A stretch of 64,000 nt of DNA, from the NCBI GenBank assembly GCA_023634235.1, contig JAMKCF010000008.1, positions 22,376,500 through 22,440,499 on the forward strand. Reading direction: 5' to 3'. This DNA comes from Pisaster brevispinus. Lineage: Eukaryota; Echinodermata; Asteroidea; Forcipulatida; Asteriidae. This document shows positions 43,411 through 55,200 of this stretch, in pieces. A model generated the notes under the pieces. The model did not search any database and was not told where the DNA came from. It saw only the letters and a program-made list of their open reading frames with translations. Made by a program: the position numbers and the translations under genes. Numbering within the stretch: position 1 is the first letter of the stretch; each line of letters starts with the position of its first letter.

Positions 43411-43850
43411 TACACAACAATGAAAATATATAACAGCTACAAAACATAATATCAATTTACTAAAGTATAGAACATCAACTGAGGCTTTGGCATGTTAGCT
43501 GAGTGAAACATTTCTGACAATTTTAAAAACCATAATAGCAACTTGTTTGGTAGATACAGAAATACATGTAACTTCATTACAACTTTACAAGAGTTCCACA
43601 ATGGCAAGTGTATGCATAAGTAAACCTTTGAATCATATTAAACTGTGACCCTTGATGGCAATATTATATAGTAATAAGTTGTTTACCTCAAGATTTACAA
43701 CATGTGTATATTCTGAACTAGCCTGTGGTAGCCCTTGCACAAGCAAAACAACACAGGCAAGAGCAGTTACTGTCTCAATCCATACAGTGCTCAACTTGAC
43801 CATGGTGAAAGTTACACTTACACATCAATAGGAGTTAAGCTTTATAGGAG

Positions 43851-44877
43851 TCACTCATTTTGAACATTGATGTTTGAAACAAAGTTTTGGAAGTCCTTCT
43901 TGTTGCCAAGCTGGCGTTGAAATTTCAGGAGAAGTGAAAATCCTTGGTGCTTGAAGTGTGGAGTTTCTTCAACAGAATACTCTTCAAGGGGTTTCCGTTC
44001 AACAAGATGGAATGACGATGTCCCTTCCCTGATGTAGGAAAAGTCCCCGGCCTTATTAAACATACGGTAGTACCACTGGTCAGGGCTCGAATTTGGGGAA
44101 AAAATCCACAAGACCCCTGGGCTTGTAGCTCAAAACTTTTACTGGACCAGAACATTTGTTACAAGACCGGAGTCAAAATGAAAAGAACACTCTACACAGT
44201 TTCACATTTGAGCTGTTTTTTGTACCAAGCACTAAGAGAAGAATTATCAAGTTTTTCTTGTGGGTAATACTTCAATACTCAATTGATCAGTTTAATTTAA
44301 AAATACAGTGACGTGTTATTATTAAAAAACACAAGACCTCCGGACTTGTACAGTCATAAGTTTACTGGCCCGACACTTAAATCACTGGCCTCGGGCCTGC
44401 GGTCCAGTGTCAAATTCGAGCCCTGCTGGTACCCTAGAACTTGACTAAAGTCCTGAAAGTTGTTCACAATAACAGTTTCTTTTTTCGATGGATGGGGTTC
44501 TGCGAACCGACTTAAGTCCTCGTAGATGTCTTTTACGACAGCAAACGAAGTTCAACGAAACTGTTTACCTTTCGTTGACCATGTAGCAGCTCCTTAATAA
44601 CAAATTGGAGATTTTTGTAGAACAGTTTTTTTGCTGCCTCATCAGAAGAAAGGAACTCTGCAGGAATGTCTATAACATCAGCAGCATCCCTCCATTCTTC
44701 GTACTTCTTTTGCCAACCAGTGTAGTGAACGTATACTTTTAAGATGCGGTCTTTGAGTCAATAAGAGGGTACAAATCGAAGATGACCACGACTCAGGTTT
44801 TACACTGTTGTATCGAAGTGATGGCCACTTGCAAGTTCACGATAGTTGATTCGAGGTCTTTTCCTTAAGTTTGCCAT
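43851..44877 (-). pseudogene. Tudor-knot-like protein gene, split by an inverted-repeat element
   Basis: Exon 1 (44,877-44,569) starts MANLRKRPRINYRELASG, meets TAA after 25 codons, then continues in another frame as RILKVYVHYTGWQKKYEEWR then DAADVIDIP, a Tudor-knot/chromo-barrel-like fold (VHY.GW..KY.EW). It ends at a GTAAAC donor. Exon 2 (44,499-43,851) reads KKETVIVNNFQDFSQVLGY, is cut by the 345-bp element 44,081-44,425, then goes on as YYRMFNKAGDFSYIREGTS ... SFHLVERKPLEEYSVEE ... LLLKFQRQLGNKKDFQNFV to TGA. The family is uncharacterised to my knowledge. The early stop, frame change and insertion make it inactive as written. Confidence 0.65.
44081..44425. mobile_element. 345-bp inverted-repeat element with 5-bp target duplication
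   Basis: Perfect 15-bp ends CAGGGCTCGAATTTG and CAAATTCGAGCCCTG are flanked by the direct repeat CTGGT (44,076-44,080 and 44,426-44,430). Inner blocks ACTGGACCAGAACA, TTTACTGGCCCGACA and GGCCTCGGGCCTG are shared with 30,845-31,285, 32,570-33,010, 51,468-51,910 and 60,755-60,860. Confidence 0.93.
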
Positions 44878-44899
44878 TCAGTATACATGTCGCAAAGTA

Positions 44900-46700
44900 G
44901 CTGTCATGCCTCAGTCATGCCTCATGGGATGACACGTGCCTGTAAAATTAGAAAACAAATGACATATTTTTGAGAATGACAGAAAAGATGTTGTAACTGA
45001 CTGCCACGTTTTCACTCGTAATACCTTATATGTAATCTTACCTGTGCAAAAAAGATTACGTTTGGAAAAAGGGTGAAAAAGTGGAGGTCGGATACATCTT
45101 ATCATGATCTTATTCGTACCCCGTACGTTAGCACATGGAGGAAGGAAATCCATGGTTAGCATCAGACATGTCAGATCATTCATCAGCTGATTCATCATGA
45201 TCATTCATGGCCTCACTTAAGTTAAAATTATGACATGAAAACTAAGTACTACTAGCCTAACGTAATATACTTTACAGTGGGGCAATAATTTATTTTATTA
45301 TTATTAATATTGATCTATTTATTTATCTTAGGAATTAAACGTATTACTTTTTGTAATTAAAGTGAACGCGTACACGATCAGTGAGTCTCCAGCATTGACC
45401 GTCGTGTATGCGTGTGAACCACGCTGTGTGTGGCAGGAGATTTTGTAGTTATTCAAAATGCCTAACTTCATCGTTCAAATGTAGGCCCTAAGTCCTGATC
45501 TTCTGGGGCCCCTCACGGCCTGCGTATTATTTTATTTCTTGCCCCGGGTATCCTTTTGCCAGATTCACACGTAACGACTGCCCTGTATCGGTGTGTTGTG
45601 TGATATTAGTGTCCCTTTAGTGTAATGGTATGGTCCGCCCTCCTCCGAGGCAAAATAGCTGCTGATTTCGTAGAGCTGCTCATTAGGAGAGTTTTTTGTG
45701 AACTGAAAATGGCAAATTTTAGACATTTAACCTCCTGTTGTTAAGCCAAATGTCGAATTGACCAGTATTTAAGGTTCCAATACTGCTTCTGCTGAATTAT
45801 AACGTTTTTTGGATATGTTGACTGCGTGTTGACGGTGTGTAGACGGTGTAATTCATGTTGATGGTATTTAGTAGGACCCGGTTTAACAATGTGACTAAGA
45901 GCCCATGCAGAACCGACAGTATTTGACTTTCCATTCCATCTCCAGCAGGTATGTTTTTTACTTTTACTTGGCTTTAAGCATTTCAATCATAATCAACATG
46001 TACATCAAGCCAAGGTTTTTTAATCAAGAATATTTATTTTCTAAAGGCAACTTAGATGCTATGTTTACAGAAAAATGATGAAAAAAAGTTGTATTTGTCC
46101 CCAATTTTTCATGAGCAAGATGGTCACTATTCATTTCTCATTTCCCACAATTGTTGCTTATTAAGCTGTTAACATATGAACATCTGAAATTATGTGGATA
46201 GGTTTTTCATGAATTGATTCATTGATGGATTATAGTTATATATGTTGTGGCATATCATTTCCTGATGTCACATCTTTGTTCTACGAAAGTTCATACAATT
46301 GAGGTTTTTCACTTTGTTAATAATACTTATTTAGTTTGGGTAGCACTTTGCATCTGTGTTTCAAGGGAAATGGGTGTAAACAAATTGATTCATCACTGTT
46401 TGCATCGCCATGACAATCGAGCAAACTGCTAGCACAAAATTGGAAAATAAAGAGAGAGTGTAGAGCACTAGCGCAAAAGGTCACAAAAGCAATGATATGG
46501 ACATTTGGTTGAGATGATCTAAAAAATTTCAAACAAAATAATTTTCCCTTTTAATCAAAGGTGCATGTTATAATTTCAGTTCTACAGAATCAAGACAATT
46601 GCAAAACTTGTTCTTTGTTTCCCCTTTTTAATCCAAACTGCATGTTAAAACTTCAGTTATACAGCATCAAGAAATTTAAGTTTCCTGGTCTGCAATTTTC
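44900..46700. other. Spacer before the CTR9 TPR exons, no gene seen
   Basis: AT-rich. Upstream CTR9 exons (N-terminus and first TPRs) were looked for and not found. A possible donor-like exon end near 45,950 (CAGCAG/GTATG) carries no CTR9 peptide. Confidence 0.5.
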
Positions 46701-46712
46701 CACTTCCTTTAG

Positions 46713-46802
46713 GAAAAGCTTGTATAACCTTCAATAAGAAAGACTACCGAGGAGCGTTGGCGTTCTACAAGAAGGCTCTGAGGACAAACCCTAGCTGCCC
46801 AG
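46713..46802 (+). CDS. CTR9: CTR9-like TPR exon a
   Basis: TTTAG acceptor, GTGCAA donor. Reads [20 protein letters not shown] then ALRTNPSCP, very close to the matching CTR9 TPR. Open. Confidence 0.9.
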
Positions 46803-47498
46803 GTGCAATCTTAATCAGCTGTCTCCAAGTTGTTCCTTTATTGAAGAGAAACTCTTCAGGGATGAGAAATTTCAGACTTTTGCCCGAGTTGAGACTTTTT
46901 ACGTCTGCCAATTCAATTCAATATAACATTTATTTCCATTCTTAACAGTGCATATAACAGAATGCAAAAGACAATATTTTGGAGGCACGATCCTCATAAG
47001 CCAAGGCTTGTAGTGGAGTGCCTTTAGAAGAAAACAAGAAAAAGAAAGAAAAAAACTTAATTAATTAATGAAATAGTTAACTTAGTTAATTAATTATTAC
47101 AAGACAAAGATGGGGACAAATAATCTGACAAGACAGAAGTTGAGATAAGTAACTACTAAAAAAAATGTGAAAACTGCTGGGGAGGAGGCAACTCTGGAGA
47201 ATATGAAACCAAAGGGATAAAATTATGCTACATATTGGGAGATAAGATACTCTGAAAATGGCTGTTATTTTCTTCCTAAGAGAACCATTATCTTTGATGT
47301 ACTTCTCTAGTGCTGAGGGTACAGCTCGTAAAAGCTCCTTGAAATCTAGTGGAAAGCCATCGTTTCAACATGCCTCCTAGAATTGGGGTCCTAGTTTCAG
47401 AACTTTTCATCGGCGATGTCTCTCAGTTGTTACTGGATTCATCTAGTGATCAACGACAGTTATTGACATTTTAATATTTTTGATACTATTAAACACAG

Positions 47499-47755
47499 CT
47501 GCTGTTCGCCTTGGCATTGGCCACTGCTTCAATAAGCTAAACAAACCGGAGAAAGCACGCCTGGCCTTCTAGCGGGCCCTGGAACTCGATCTGAAGTGTG
47601 TGGGCACCATCGTTGGCCTTGCCATCCTAGAAATCGACAGTAAAGCAACAGATTCCATACGGACTGGAGTCCAGCTTCTCTCCAAGGCGTACACGATAGA
47701 CTCCAGCAACCCTATGGTGCTCAACCATCTTGCAAATCGTTTCTTCTTTAAGAAG
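47499..47755 (+). CDS. CTR9: CTR9-like TPR exon b with TAG
   Basis: Joins exon a in phase. Reads [46 protein letters not shown] ... [20 protein letters not shown] ... [11 protein letters not shown] serine is expected at the TAG (47,570-47,572). All else is in frame. Confidence 0.9.
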
Positions 47756-48229
47756 GTAACGTCCCTCAAGAAGCTACTTCCAAACCTCGGCTCAGGCCAA
47801 AAATGCACACTGCTCCAAGATTGATGGCGAAGTCCAAGTCTAGATTTTGAAAAAGCCCCAAAAGTTGGTTTTCATTTTCAAATTTCTATTATCCAATTGC
47901 AGGAAAGAATCAAACTCATGGAGTTAAACACATCCCCCATAGTTATTGGTTATGGATTATTAATATTGGTCACTGGTTATTGGTTGTTGGTTATCGGTTA
48001 TGACTCACTTCACGTAACCAGGTTTAATAGTTATACTTTTCAGTATCGAATGATAGCCAGGTTTAATTTTATCATTGACCAATTTTAGCACATCACTAAT
48101 CAGGATGAATTTGTCACTAACAAGGACGAATTTGTCATCGACGAAGCTTTATTTGTAATTAACCTGGACTAACTCGTCATTAACCAGGATTAATTCATCA
48201 TTTACCAAGTTTTATTTGTAATTATCTAG

Positions 48230-48337
48230 GATTATACGAAGGTGCAACATCTTGCTCTGCATGCATTCCACGGTACAGACAATGAAGCAACGCAGGCGGA
48301 AAGCTGCTACCAACTCACAAGAGCCTTCCATGTACAG
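48230..48337 (+). CDS. CTR9: CTR9-like TPR exon c
   Basis: TCTAG acceptor, GTAAGG donor, 36 codons, open: [20 protein letters not shown] then [16 protein letters not shown]. Confidence 0.9.
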
Positions 48338-48356
48338 GTAAGGATTCCCACCCCAC

Positions 48357-48830
48357 TCATGGTTCTCCCAATGTACAAGCCAGCGTATTGTTTGGATTAA
48401 GTGCCAAATCAAACCCAAATACTAGGGAAAACCCCCTCTCTTTACAATTAAGTGTACTAGGTTCTTCTACACTCATTACGCAAAACACTTTTTTACATCC
48501 CGTCCAAAACATGAAGTGATAATGCTCAAGTGTCTTGCTTAAGGAATGTAAGCAGGTAAGGACGCAAATATCAAGACCGAGACTCAAATCAAACTCTGGG
48601 CCCAATTTCATAGAGCTGCTTAAGCAGAAAATATTGCTTAACATTTTTCTGCTTAGCAGAAATGAGCAGGATACCAGTCATGGTAGTTTGGCTGGTAATC
48701 TTATTCTGGTAAGTATCATTTTGTTGTGCTTAGCTGGTTTTTGTGCTTAAGCAGCTCTATGAAATTGGGCCCAGATCAGAAACACCAGAGCTTGTGTCTG
48801 GTGTGGTTGACTGCTCGGCCAGGACGCGGC
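48357..48830 (-). mobile_element. tRNA-Leu-type SINE split by an inverted-repeat element
   Basis: The body (48,357-48,597) and head (48,773-48,830, CAGAAACACCAGAGCTTG ... GCTCGGCCAGGACGC) belong to the 40,433-40,803 family. The element at 48,598-48,772 lies within the head. Confidence 0.75.
48598..48772. mobile_element. Inverted-repeat element, GCCCAATTTCAT family, best copy
   Basis: A 29-bp perfect terminal inverted repeat opens GGGCCCAATTTCATAGAGCT and continues GCTTAAGCA; total 175 bp. Inserted in the head of a SINE. Confidence 0.93.
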
Positions 48831-48885
48831 TGCTGAATTCTGACGGATTTATGTGGACAATAACCTTCTGCGTTCCTCTCTACAG

Positions 48886-48990
48886 TGACCAGTACTACTA
48901 CCATGCAAGCCACCCAGTTTGCATCCACAGCTAATCGTTTTGCCGCACTTTGGTTTGGGGCAGATGTACATCCACCGGGGGGAATGTGAG
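48886..48990 (+). CDS. CTR9: CTR9-like TPR exon d, two frameshifts
   Basis: DQYYYH in one frame, QATQFASTANRF in the next, then FVLPHFGLGQMYIHRGECE. Together they match the CTR9 segment QYYYQATQFAS...FVLPFFGLGQMY. A net +4 and -1 are needed. Donor border uncertain (GTGAGA at 48,986). Confidence 0.8.
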
Positions 48991-49056
48991 AGTATGCGAA
49001 CGTGAGTCAAGAGAATGATTGTAAATCTCTGTAATGTATTACTGTAAGGACTCCTG

Positions 49057-49241
49057 CAGTGTTGTAGTCCAGACCTGGAAGTCTGAGATCGAGACCAGTG
49101 ACCGAAATCTGAACATCTGAGACCCGGAACTGAGACCAGCCCTTCCCAGACCGAGACTTTTGCAGACCAAGACTGAGACCACAAAAAGGTCTCAAGATGG
49201 TCTCGAGAACAGACCTGCAGGTCTTGAGACCTTCAACACTG
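49057..49241. mobile_element. hAT-like short inverted-repeat element
   Basis: The ends CAGTGTTGTAG and CTTCAACACTG are flanked by a perfect 8-bp target duplication GACTCCTG (49,049-49,056 and 49,242-49,249). The interior is rich in GAGACC/GGTCTC words. An 8-bp duplication and CAGTG ends point to the hAT superfamily. Confidence 0.9.
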
Positions 49242-49261
49242 GACTCCTGTAAAACTGGATT

Positions 49262-49566
49262 TGTCATTTTTGTCTCCTGACGATGACTAGAGCAAGCTAG
49301 TCGAAACGTTGAGACCAATTAACCAATTAAGAACTCACTCCGTGGCAGTGAGGTTAATAACGAGAAGTCCCCTCGATCTGATCCACTATTAAGCTAAAGT
49401 TGTAGTCCTGGCCGATTTCCTACCCTCCCCCCAGGTAGTAGCTAATAAGCTGGACAGTTCTTTTCAGAACTAAGTAATCTCCCGAAGTAGTCTCTCAATT
49501 TTTCCGGCAGTAGAATAAAAAGCAAGACCTAGTTCTTTAAGAACAAATCTACATAGCTAGTAGATA
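49262..49566. mobile_element. Half of a foldback element
   Basis: Carries one arm only (CGATGACTAGAGCAAGCTAG ... AGTAGAATAAAAAGCAAGAC ... CTACATAGCTAGTAGATATA) of the family at 24,341-25,110. A related end piece is at 50,900-50,975. Confidence 0.85.
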
Positions 49567-49599
49567 TATGTAAATGAGGCCCCCTCATTTATGAAATGT

Positions 49600-51100
49600 T
49601 GTTGTTGTATGTTAACCCCATTTAATCCATAGGTCTTATTCACTCATTACAAACTCTATTGTTTTGGTAACCCCTGCTGGAAAGTGGACTGTCTATGTTG
49701 ACCTCTGAACTGGTTGATCCAGTGGTGGGGTTGGTGGGGCCTAGCATGCTGGCTTCTGTGCTGTTATATCCCACCTACTCCAACAGCTGTTTCTCCATCC
49801 CCTCTCCTTTCCAGGTAGGAAAAGTTACTTTGTATTTTTTTTTATCTAGTGTTCAACATTTAATAGAAGAAGATAGTGTATAGATAGAGTGGACATATTT
49901 TTTGATCAACTTTAAATTGAAGAATTGGCATACACTAACTTTGAAGTGTTTACAGTTTTTATAAATTGTTCATTATACGATTTAACAGCCTTTTGGTCAG
50001 GAGTGAAATTATATGCGTATAAGTTCTCTTCAAACAGGAGTGTATTCTTAGGATTGTCTTTTGTTCTAGGTTTTCCTTTCGAGTTATAGGATCCATTAAT
50101 TTTTACTTTACTGTACAGACTTTTATTTAACTTTGAGTATTTTAGGAGTACCTACATGTAGATATTGGTTTCATGTTTTAGCCTGTGCCCCCATTTTATT
50201 GTATACTATAGGTTATGTAGTGTATGAGATGCATGGCAGGGTAGCCCCAGCCCTAGGTGGCCATAGGATTAGTAGTGACCACAGTAGGGTAATAACTCTA
50301 TGCCCTGGGGGCCTGATTTAACATGCAGAAGGCCTGGCTCTGGCCTGTTGTTTATTTTAGTGGTTTTTATCTCTGTTAAGTTTTTCTTTGCTTGTCTTAT
50401 GTCTTTCTTTATTTTAGTCTAGTGTAGATAAAGTGACCAGAGAGAGGGCGAGAACTGCTCATTCTTATTTATTATAAGAGAGGTTTATTTTTGGGTCTAA
50501 CAGTAAACCGATTAGCTGCAGTGTTAAATTACCAAGTGTTTCTTTACAATAGTAAAGTTTCTCATTATTTCTTTTATAGAGATTGTTCATTTGGGGATAA
50601 GTTTGCTTTTCATTTTTTTGTATCTTTTGTTTTAATTTATCTATCTTTTATTCTGAATTGAAGTGAGATCAACAATTAAGTGTTTACTTTTTAAACCCTT
50701 CAACTTCTTGAACCTTTATGGTTTAGTGTAATGTGATTATGGATGGACACATTTTTACAGTAATAGCTGTGAATGTATTTGGTTAGTTGTTTGTTTCTTT
50801 AATTAATCAAAGTGCTGTTATATCCCACCAACTCCAACCGCTGTTTCTCCATTCCCTCTCCTTTCCAGCCAGAATAAAGTACAGAATAGAGCGCATCCAG
50901 CTCACATATACACGTGGTGTTACCGCAAACCGAATATACATTTATACCTCACCATGCAAAGCCTCAACAAGTTTATTGTTGAAATTTATTTTTTTTTTTT
51001 TCATTTTCTCAAAAAGTTGACATTATTCAGCTGAAAGTTTCACTGGTGACTTTTATTGTTTCTTTCTTGATTTTTGCCTGTAAATCAGCACTATGTTGAC
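49600..51100. other. CTR9 intron, no gene seen
   Basis: T-rich. Two near-identical phrases at 49,762-49,813 and 50,815-50,868 (GTGCTGTTATATCCCACC, CTGTTTCTCCAT) mark an internal duplication. At 50,900-50,975 lies an end fragment of the foldback family (GTGTTACCGCAAACCGAATA). Confidence 0.6.
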
Positions 51101-51134
51101 CAAAACCAAATGCACTCCTCTTGTTTCAAACCAG

Positions 51135-51341
51135 GCTGCCCAGTGCTTCGAGAAGGTACTGAAAGCCCAACCAGGTAACTATGAGACCATGAAGATTCTT
51201 GGGTCTCTCTATGTGACATCCAGTGATGAGACCAAGAGGGAGACTGCCAAGGGTCACCTCCAGAAGGTCGTCGATCAGTTCCCGGAAGATGTCGAGGCAT
51301 GGATTGAGTTGGCTCAGATCTTGGAACTCACCGAAGTACCG
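51135..51341 (+). CDS. CTR9: CTR9-like TPR exon e
   Basis: 69 codons, open, between ACCAG and [75 protein letters not shown]. Highly similar to CTR9. Confidence 0.93.
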
Positions 51342-51467
51342 GTATGTTCTTTCACATTTTTAAAAGTTGTTTTTGTCGTCTCGATCGAAGCAGTCCTGTG
51401 GCTGTACATGGAATTGTGATCTCTCACCCAGTTACTTTGCGAGCACATGCACCCTGCTAGGGCTCGA

Positions 51468-51910
51468 ATTTTACACTGGACAACAGACCCAAGGCCAGTA
51501 GTTTTGGTGTCGGGCCAGTAAACTTTTGGCTCGACAAGTCATGCGGTCTTGTGTTTTTTGATTTAATATTATTGAAGAATAATACCTCACTATGTAACAT
51601 CTTGACCCAAAAAGTAATATGTTCAAATGTTGACTTTGAGTCTGATAAAATACCTTTCAATTCTACTGAGTACTGACATCATGAACTATACTTAATACCC
51701 ATGAAGACAAATAAAAATCAATCCTCTCTTACATGTCAATAGCGCTTAAGTTCAAATAAATGCAGTTAACTTAAATGCACAGTAAAACTGGGTCAGGAAG
51801 GTTTTTCTTATTTTGATTCTGGTCTTGTAACAAAACATTCTGGTTCAGTAAAAATGTTGAGCCACAAGACGTGTACGTGGTCGTGTGGATTTTTCCCCCA
51901 AAGTTCAAGC
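51468..51910. mobile_element. Member of the 44,081 inverted-repeat family
   Basis: Starts AGGGCTCGAATTTTACACTG, has GTCGGGCCAGTAAACTTTTG and TTCTGGTCTTGTAACAAAAC; the far end (TTTTCCCCCAAAGTTCAAG) is worn. Opposite orientation to 44,081-44,425. Confidence 0.75.
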
Positions 51911-52033
51911 TTCGCCTGCATAGATACTATGTGGAGGGAGTGCGTGCACGTGCAGTAACTCTGTGAGAGCTCATAATTCTATGTACAGTCTCTAATGAGA
52001 TTGGATACGCATTCCAGCACGTGCTCATTCTTC

Positions 52034-52194
52034 ATAAAGCCGTTAAGCAGAAAATTCTGCTTAGCAAATTTCTTTACTTAGTAAGAGATGAGCAGGGTAC
52101 CAGTGGCAACAATATAAACTTAATGGAATGTTGGTTCGTAACCTGTTTCTGCTGAGCAAGTTTTTGTGATTACAGGTTATATGAAATTGGGCCT
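52034..52194. mobile_element. Inverted-repeat element, GCCCAATTTCAT family, worn
   Basis: TTCATAAAGCCGTTAAGCAG at one end and ATATGAAATTGGGCC at the other, ~160 bp. Confidence 0.7.
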
Positions 52195-52424
52195 TGGTCT
52201 GTTGAGCTGCTGGAACATTCAATGATCCGGTTAATCAGAATGTTCTGGGGGTCTAATGGATTTCGGGCTCTGTGCCAACGGAAACATTCTTCAAAGCCAA
52301 AAACATACCCGACTTTTGAGATGCTCCCGTAACAGTTCTTTTTCTTCAGAATCATTCCAACAGATCTGTAATGACTATTCACAAATATTGGCTTGTTTTT
52401 GTTTTCTTTTGTAACATGTTTTAG

Positions 52425-52553
52425 GGAGTCCTGACTGCTTATGGCACAGCAACTCGTATTCTTAAACAAAAGGTCCAGGCAGATGCCCTACCAGAAATTC
52501 TGAACAACGTTGGAGCTTTGCATTTTCGTCTTGGCAACCAGCCAGAGGCAAAG
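52425..52553 (+). CDS. CTR9: CTR9-like TPR exon f
   Basis: 43 codons, open, TTTTAG to [26 protein letters not shown] then [20 protein letters not shown] and EAK. Confidence 0.92.
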
Positions 52554-53195
52554 GTAGGAAGAAAAAGCGGTAGATCTTCATCATGCTGCTGCCATCTTGG
52601 TCATGTTCCCTGTATCCAATAACATTAATGGAATGTGCTAAGCATCGTGCGTAAAGGAACCAGACTATTTCTCCTTCCAGCCTTGGTTTGGTGTTCTTGA
52701 TATGAATGGGAGACACATTAAGATGGCCGCATTTTGACAAAGGTCTATTTGGCTTGGAATTTTTGTATTAAATTCCTTGATATACATCCTGAATCTGACT
52801 CTGAATTATATAGTCTGCAACGCATCCTAATGGAAACATCACACCAACTTTTTTGAAGAAGACAATCAAGAAGTTTCAGTTGTAGAAGTGGGATGAAAAC
52901 CCACGTTGTCGGGCGGGGACTGAATACCCAATCCACATGCAAGGCTTTGGTCCGGGAATCAAATTGGGATCCACAGAGGTGAAAGACAGGGAAGAAACCA
53001 CTGAGCCCATCCTGACTGCCCTTTACATTAATATTGAAAAATTGTAAAACTTGGAGCGAACCAACCTTCAAAAGTTTCAACCCATTTCATGTTTTTTTTT
53101 TGTGGGCGTATTTCATCTAAGGACTTCCTTTCTTTCGAAACACAAAGATGTTGTCAATCTGTCCTTTTTCAAATCTGATTCTTGTTCTCCTGTAG

Positions 53196-53379
53196 TGCTA
53201 CTACGAAGCCTCTCTCAAGCGTGCCATTTTGAGGCGGAGCATGATGATACGTACTACGGCGCCATCTCAGTCTTGATGTCTTACAACCTCGCTTGGTCTC
53301 TTTGAGAGCATGTTTAAATTCGACAAGGCTGAGAAATTCTATAAAGACGTCCTGAGAGAGCATCCTAACTACGTTGATT
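53196..53379 (+). CDS. CTR9: CTR9-like TPR exon g, two frameshifts
   Basis: [10 protein letters not shown], frame change, [20 protein letters not shown] then NLAWSL, frame change, [20 protein letters not shown] then PNYVD before GTGAGT. Confidence 0.87.
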
Positions 53380-53389
53380 GTGAGTTGGT

Positions 53390-54210
53390 CTTGGTGCCGG
53401 GGGGTGGGGGGTGCGGAAATACTGTAAAGGGACACGATTAGAAACAAAAAGTTGTAAATTACTTCCTCTTTTTTTTGGTGGGGAGATGAAACAGGTGGGT
53501 GGATTTAAAATACTATTCCTGAGTCAGCTTATAGAAGGTTAACGATTGTTGATTGATTATTGACTTTTGTTTATTATTAATTATTGATTATTAGGTGGTT
53601 ATATATTGATTATACACTATTGAGTTGTCACAGATTGAGTATTGATTACTTTAACATTGCAGCTCGAACTTGATTACTTTATTATTGATTACGGAATGAA
53701 TTGAAAAGGACTATTCCAATAGTCAGCTCATGGAATGTTAATAATTGCTTAATCATTTGTTATTGACTATTGCTAATTACAGGTGATGTTCTTCCTACTT
53801 TAATCTGATTTCCAGTTGTTTTGCCCCCAGAAAAATCAGCAAAACTATTATTAAGTAGCCTGAACAAAATTCTACGAGCCTAAACATGTACTGTATGTAG
53901 GTCAGCCCTTGTACTACTCAAAATTGCCCTGCTTTTTTCCAAGCATCAAGTTTTATGCCTCTATTTATTTTCAATTATTGCGTGGTTATGTATTGATTAT
54001 AGGTTGTTGAGTAGTTACACATTGATTTAGATCACATTAACTTAGCAGCTCTCACTTGATCATTTGGTTATTGACTATTGAGTATTGAAAATCAACTATT
54101 GATTACTATTGACTTGCCACACAACCTAAGCAATGAACATAACTGCAAGTCTCACTTGTTCATTGATTATTGCTAATTAGAAATTGATTATCATCGAACA
54201 GATGAATATT
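53390..54210. other. CTR9 intron with TTGATTATTGA-type simple sequence
   Basis: Degenerate repeats of TTGATTATTGACT-like words at 53,520-53,700 and 53,970-54,190; no exon. Confidence 0.7.
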
Positions 54211-54220
54211 TTCTTTTTAG

Positions 54221-54318
54221 GCCACTTGCGTCTGGGCTGCGTGGCTCGGGATCCGGGACAGATCTAGGCATACTAGGAGACATCTGATTGGTTCAAAAAA
54301 GCTCTGCAAATCAACCAG
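54221..54318 (+). CDS. CTR9: CTR9-like TPR exon h, two stops
   Basis: Completes a cysteine codon and reads CHLRLGCVARDPGQI, TAG, AY, TAG, ETSDWFKKALQINQ before GTATTG. CTR9 has no stop there. Confidence 0.87.
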
Positions 54319-55200
54319 GTATTGTACACCAATTATTCATATTCCTTGTGTTTCGCCAATACTCTTGGTTATGCAAATCTCCCTAAAGCGACCAAAAACG
54401 CTGCTAAGAACTTGAACACCGAGGGCACTCTTTTGTTCCCCCACTCATAGCCTTTTTGAGCTATTGTAGACACTGTAGGAGTGCACTGTTTAGTATGGGT
54501 GGGCACAGACAAACTTACCGAAACCAAGTAGTGCCCTAGTAGCGCGTCCACAAGGGTTATCACCATGTCGAGCTAGCGTATCAGGCCTATACGCTTGGAT
54601 TCGTGCCAATATGCCCGAATTTCGGCAGATAAGCAAAAAAAAAAGAAAGAAGATTATTATTATATTTTTCCCCCTTAATCCCCCCCAAAAATCGAGAAAA
54701 AAAGCATGAAGAATGCTCCAGATTGCACTTTAGAGGTTTTAAAACAGTAGAGCTTTGAAAGTAGAAAACAATCCGCAGATGTTGTTTCAATTTAGCGTGC
54801 TTTAGCCAAACATCTCCAAATTTTGGTCAAGAATGCCCCACAGCTTTGAACAAATCTGGGGAGAACCCTGTCCACCGTACCTCAAAATGCCTTCATTTTT
54901 TTACACTTCCTTCTGGTAAAATGATGATTTCCAAGTCTAGCCCACCTAGATTCTAGGCTGGTTTGATTATTTTGCTTTGGGAAAACTATTTTGTACTCTC
55001 CTCTGCCAATGAACAAATTTATCTTGAAGTCTGGTTCATTTTATAGACTCTCATTTTTACAGGCTCTTTTTTTCGGGCTCTATATAAAGCCTTGAGGTTT
55101 TTTGTAGGATTACCTGGGTTATCCGGGGTTCAGCCTCGAGTTATCTTGACTTACAGTTTGTTTATTTCTGCATTTTTCCCTCTTGGTGTTTGTACCATAG

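Noticed and set aside
45600..45680. Possible tRNA at CCCTTTAGTGTAATGG
   Set aside because: No matching acceptor stem or B-box downstream.
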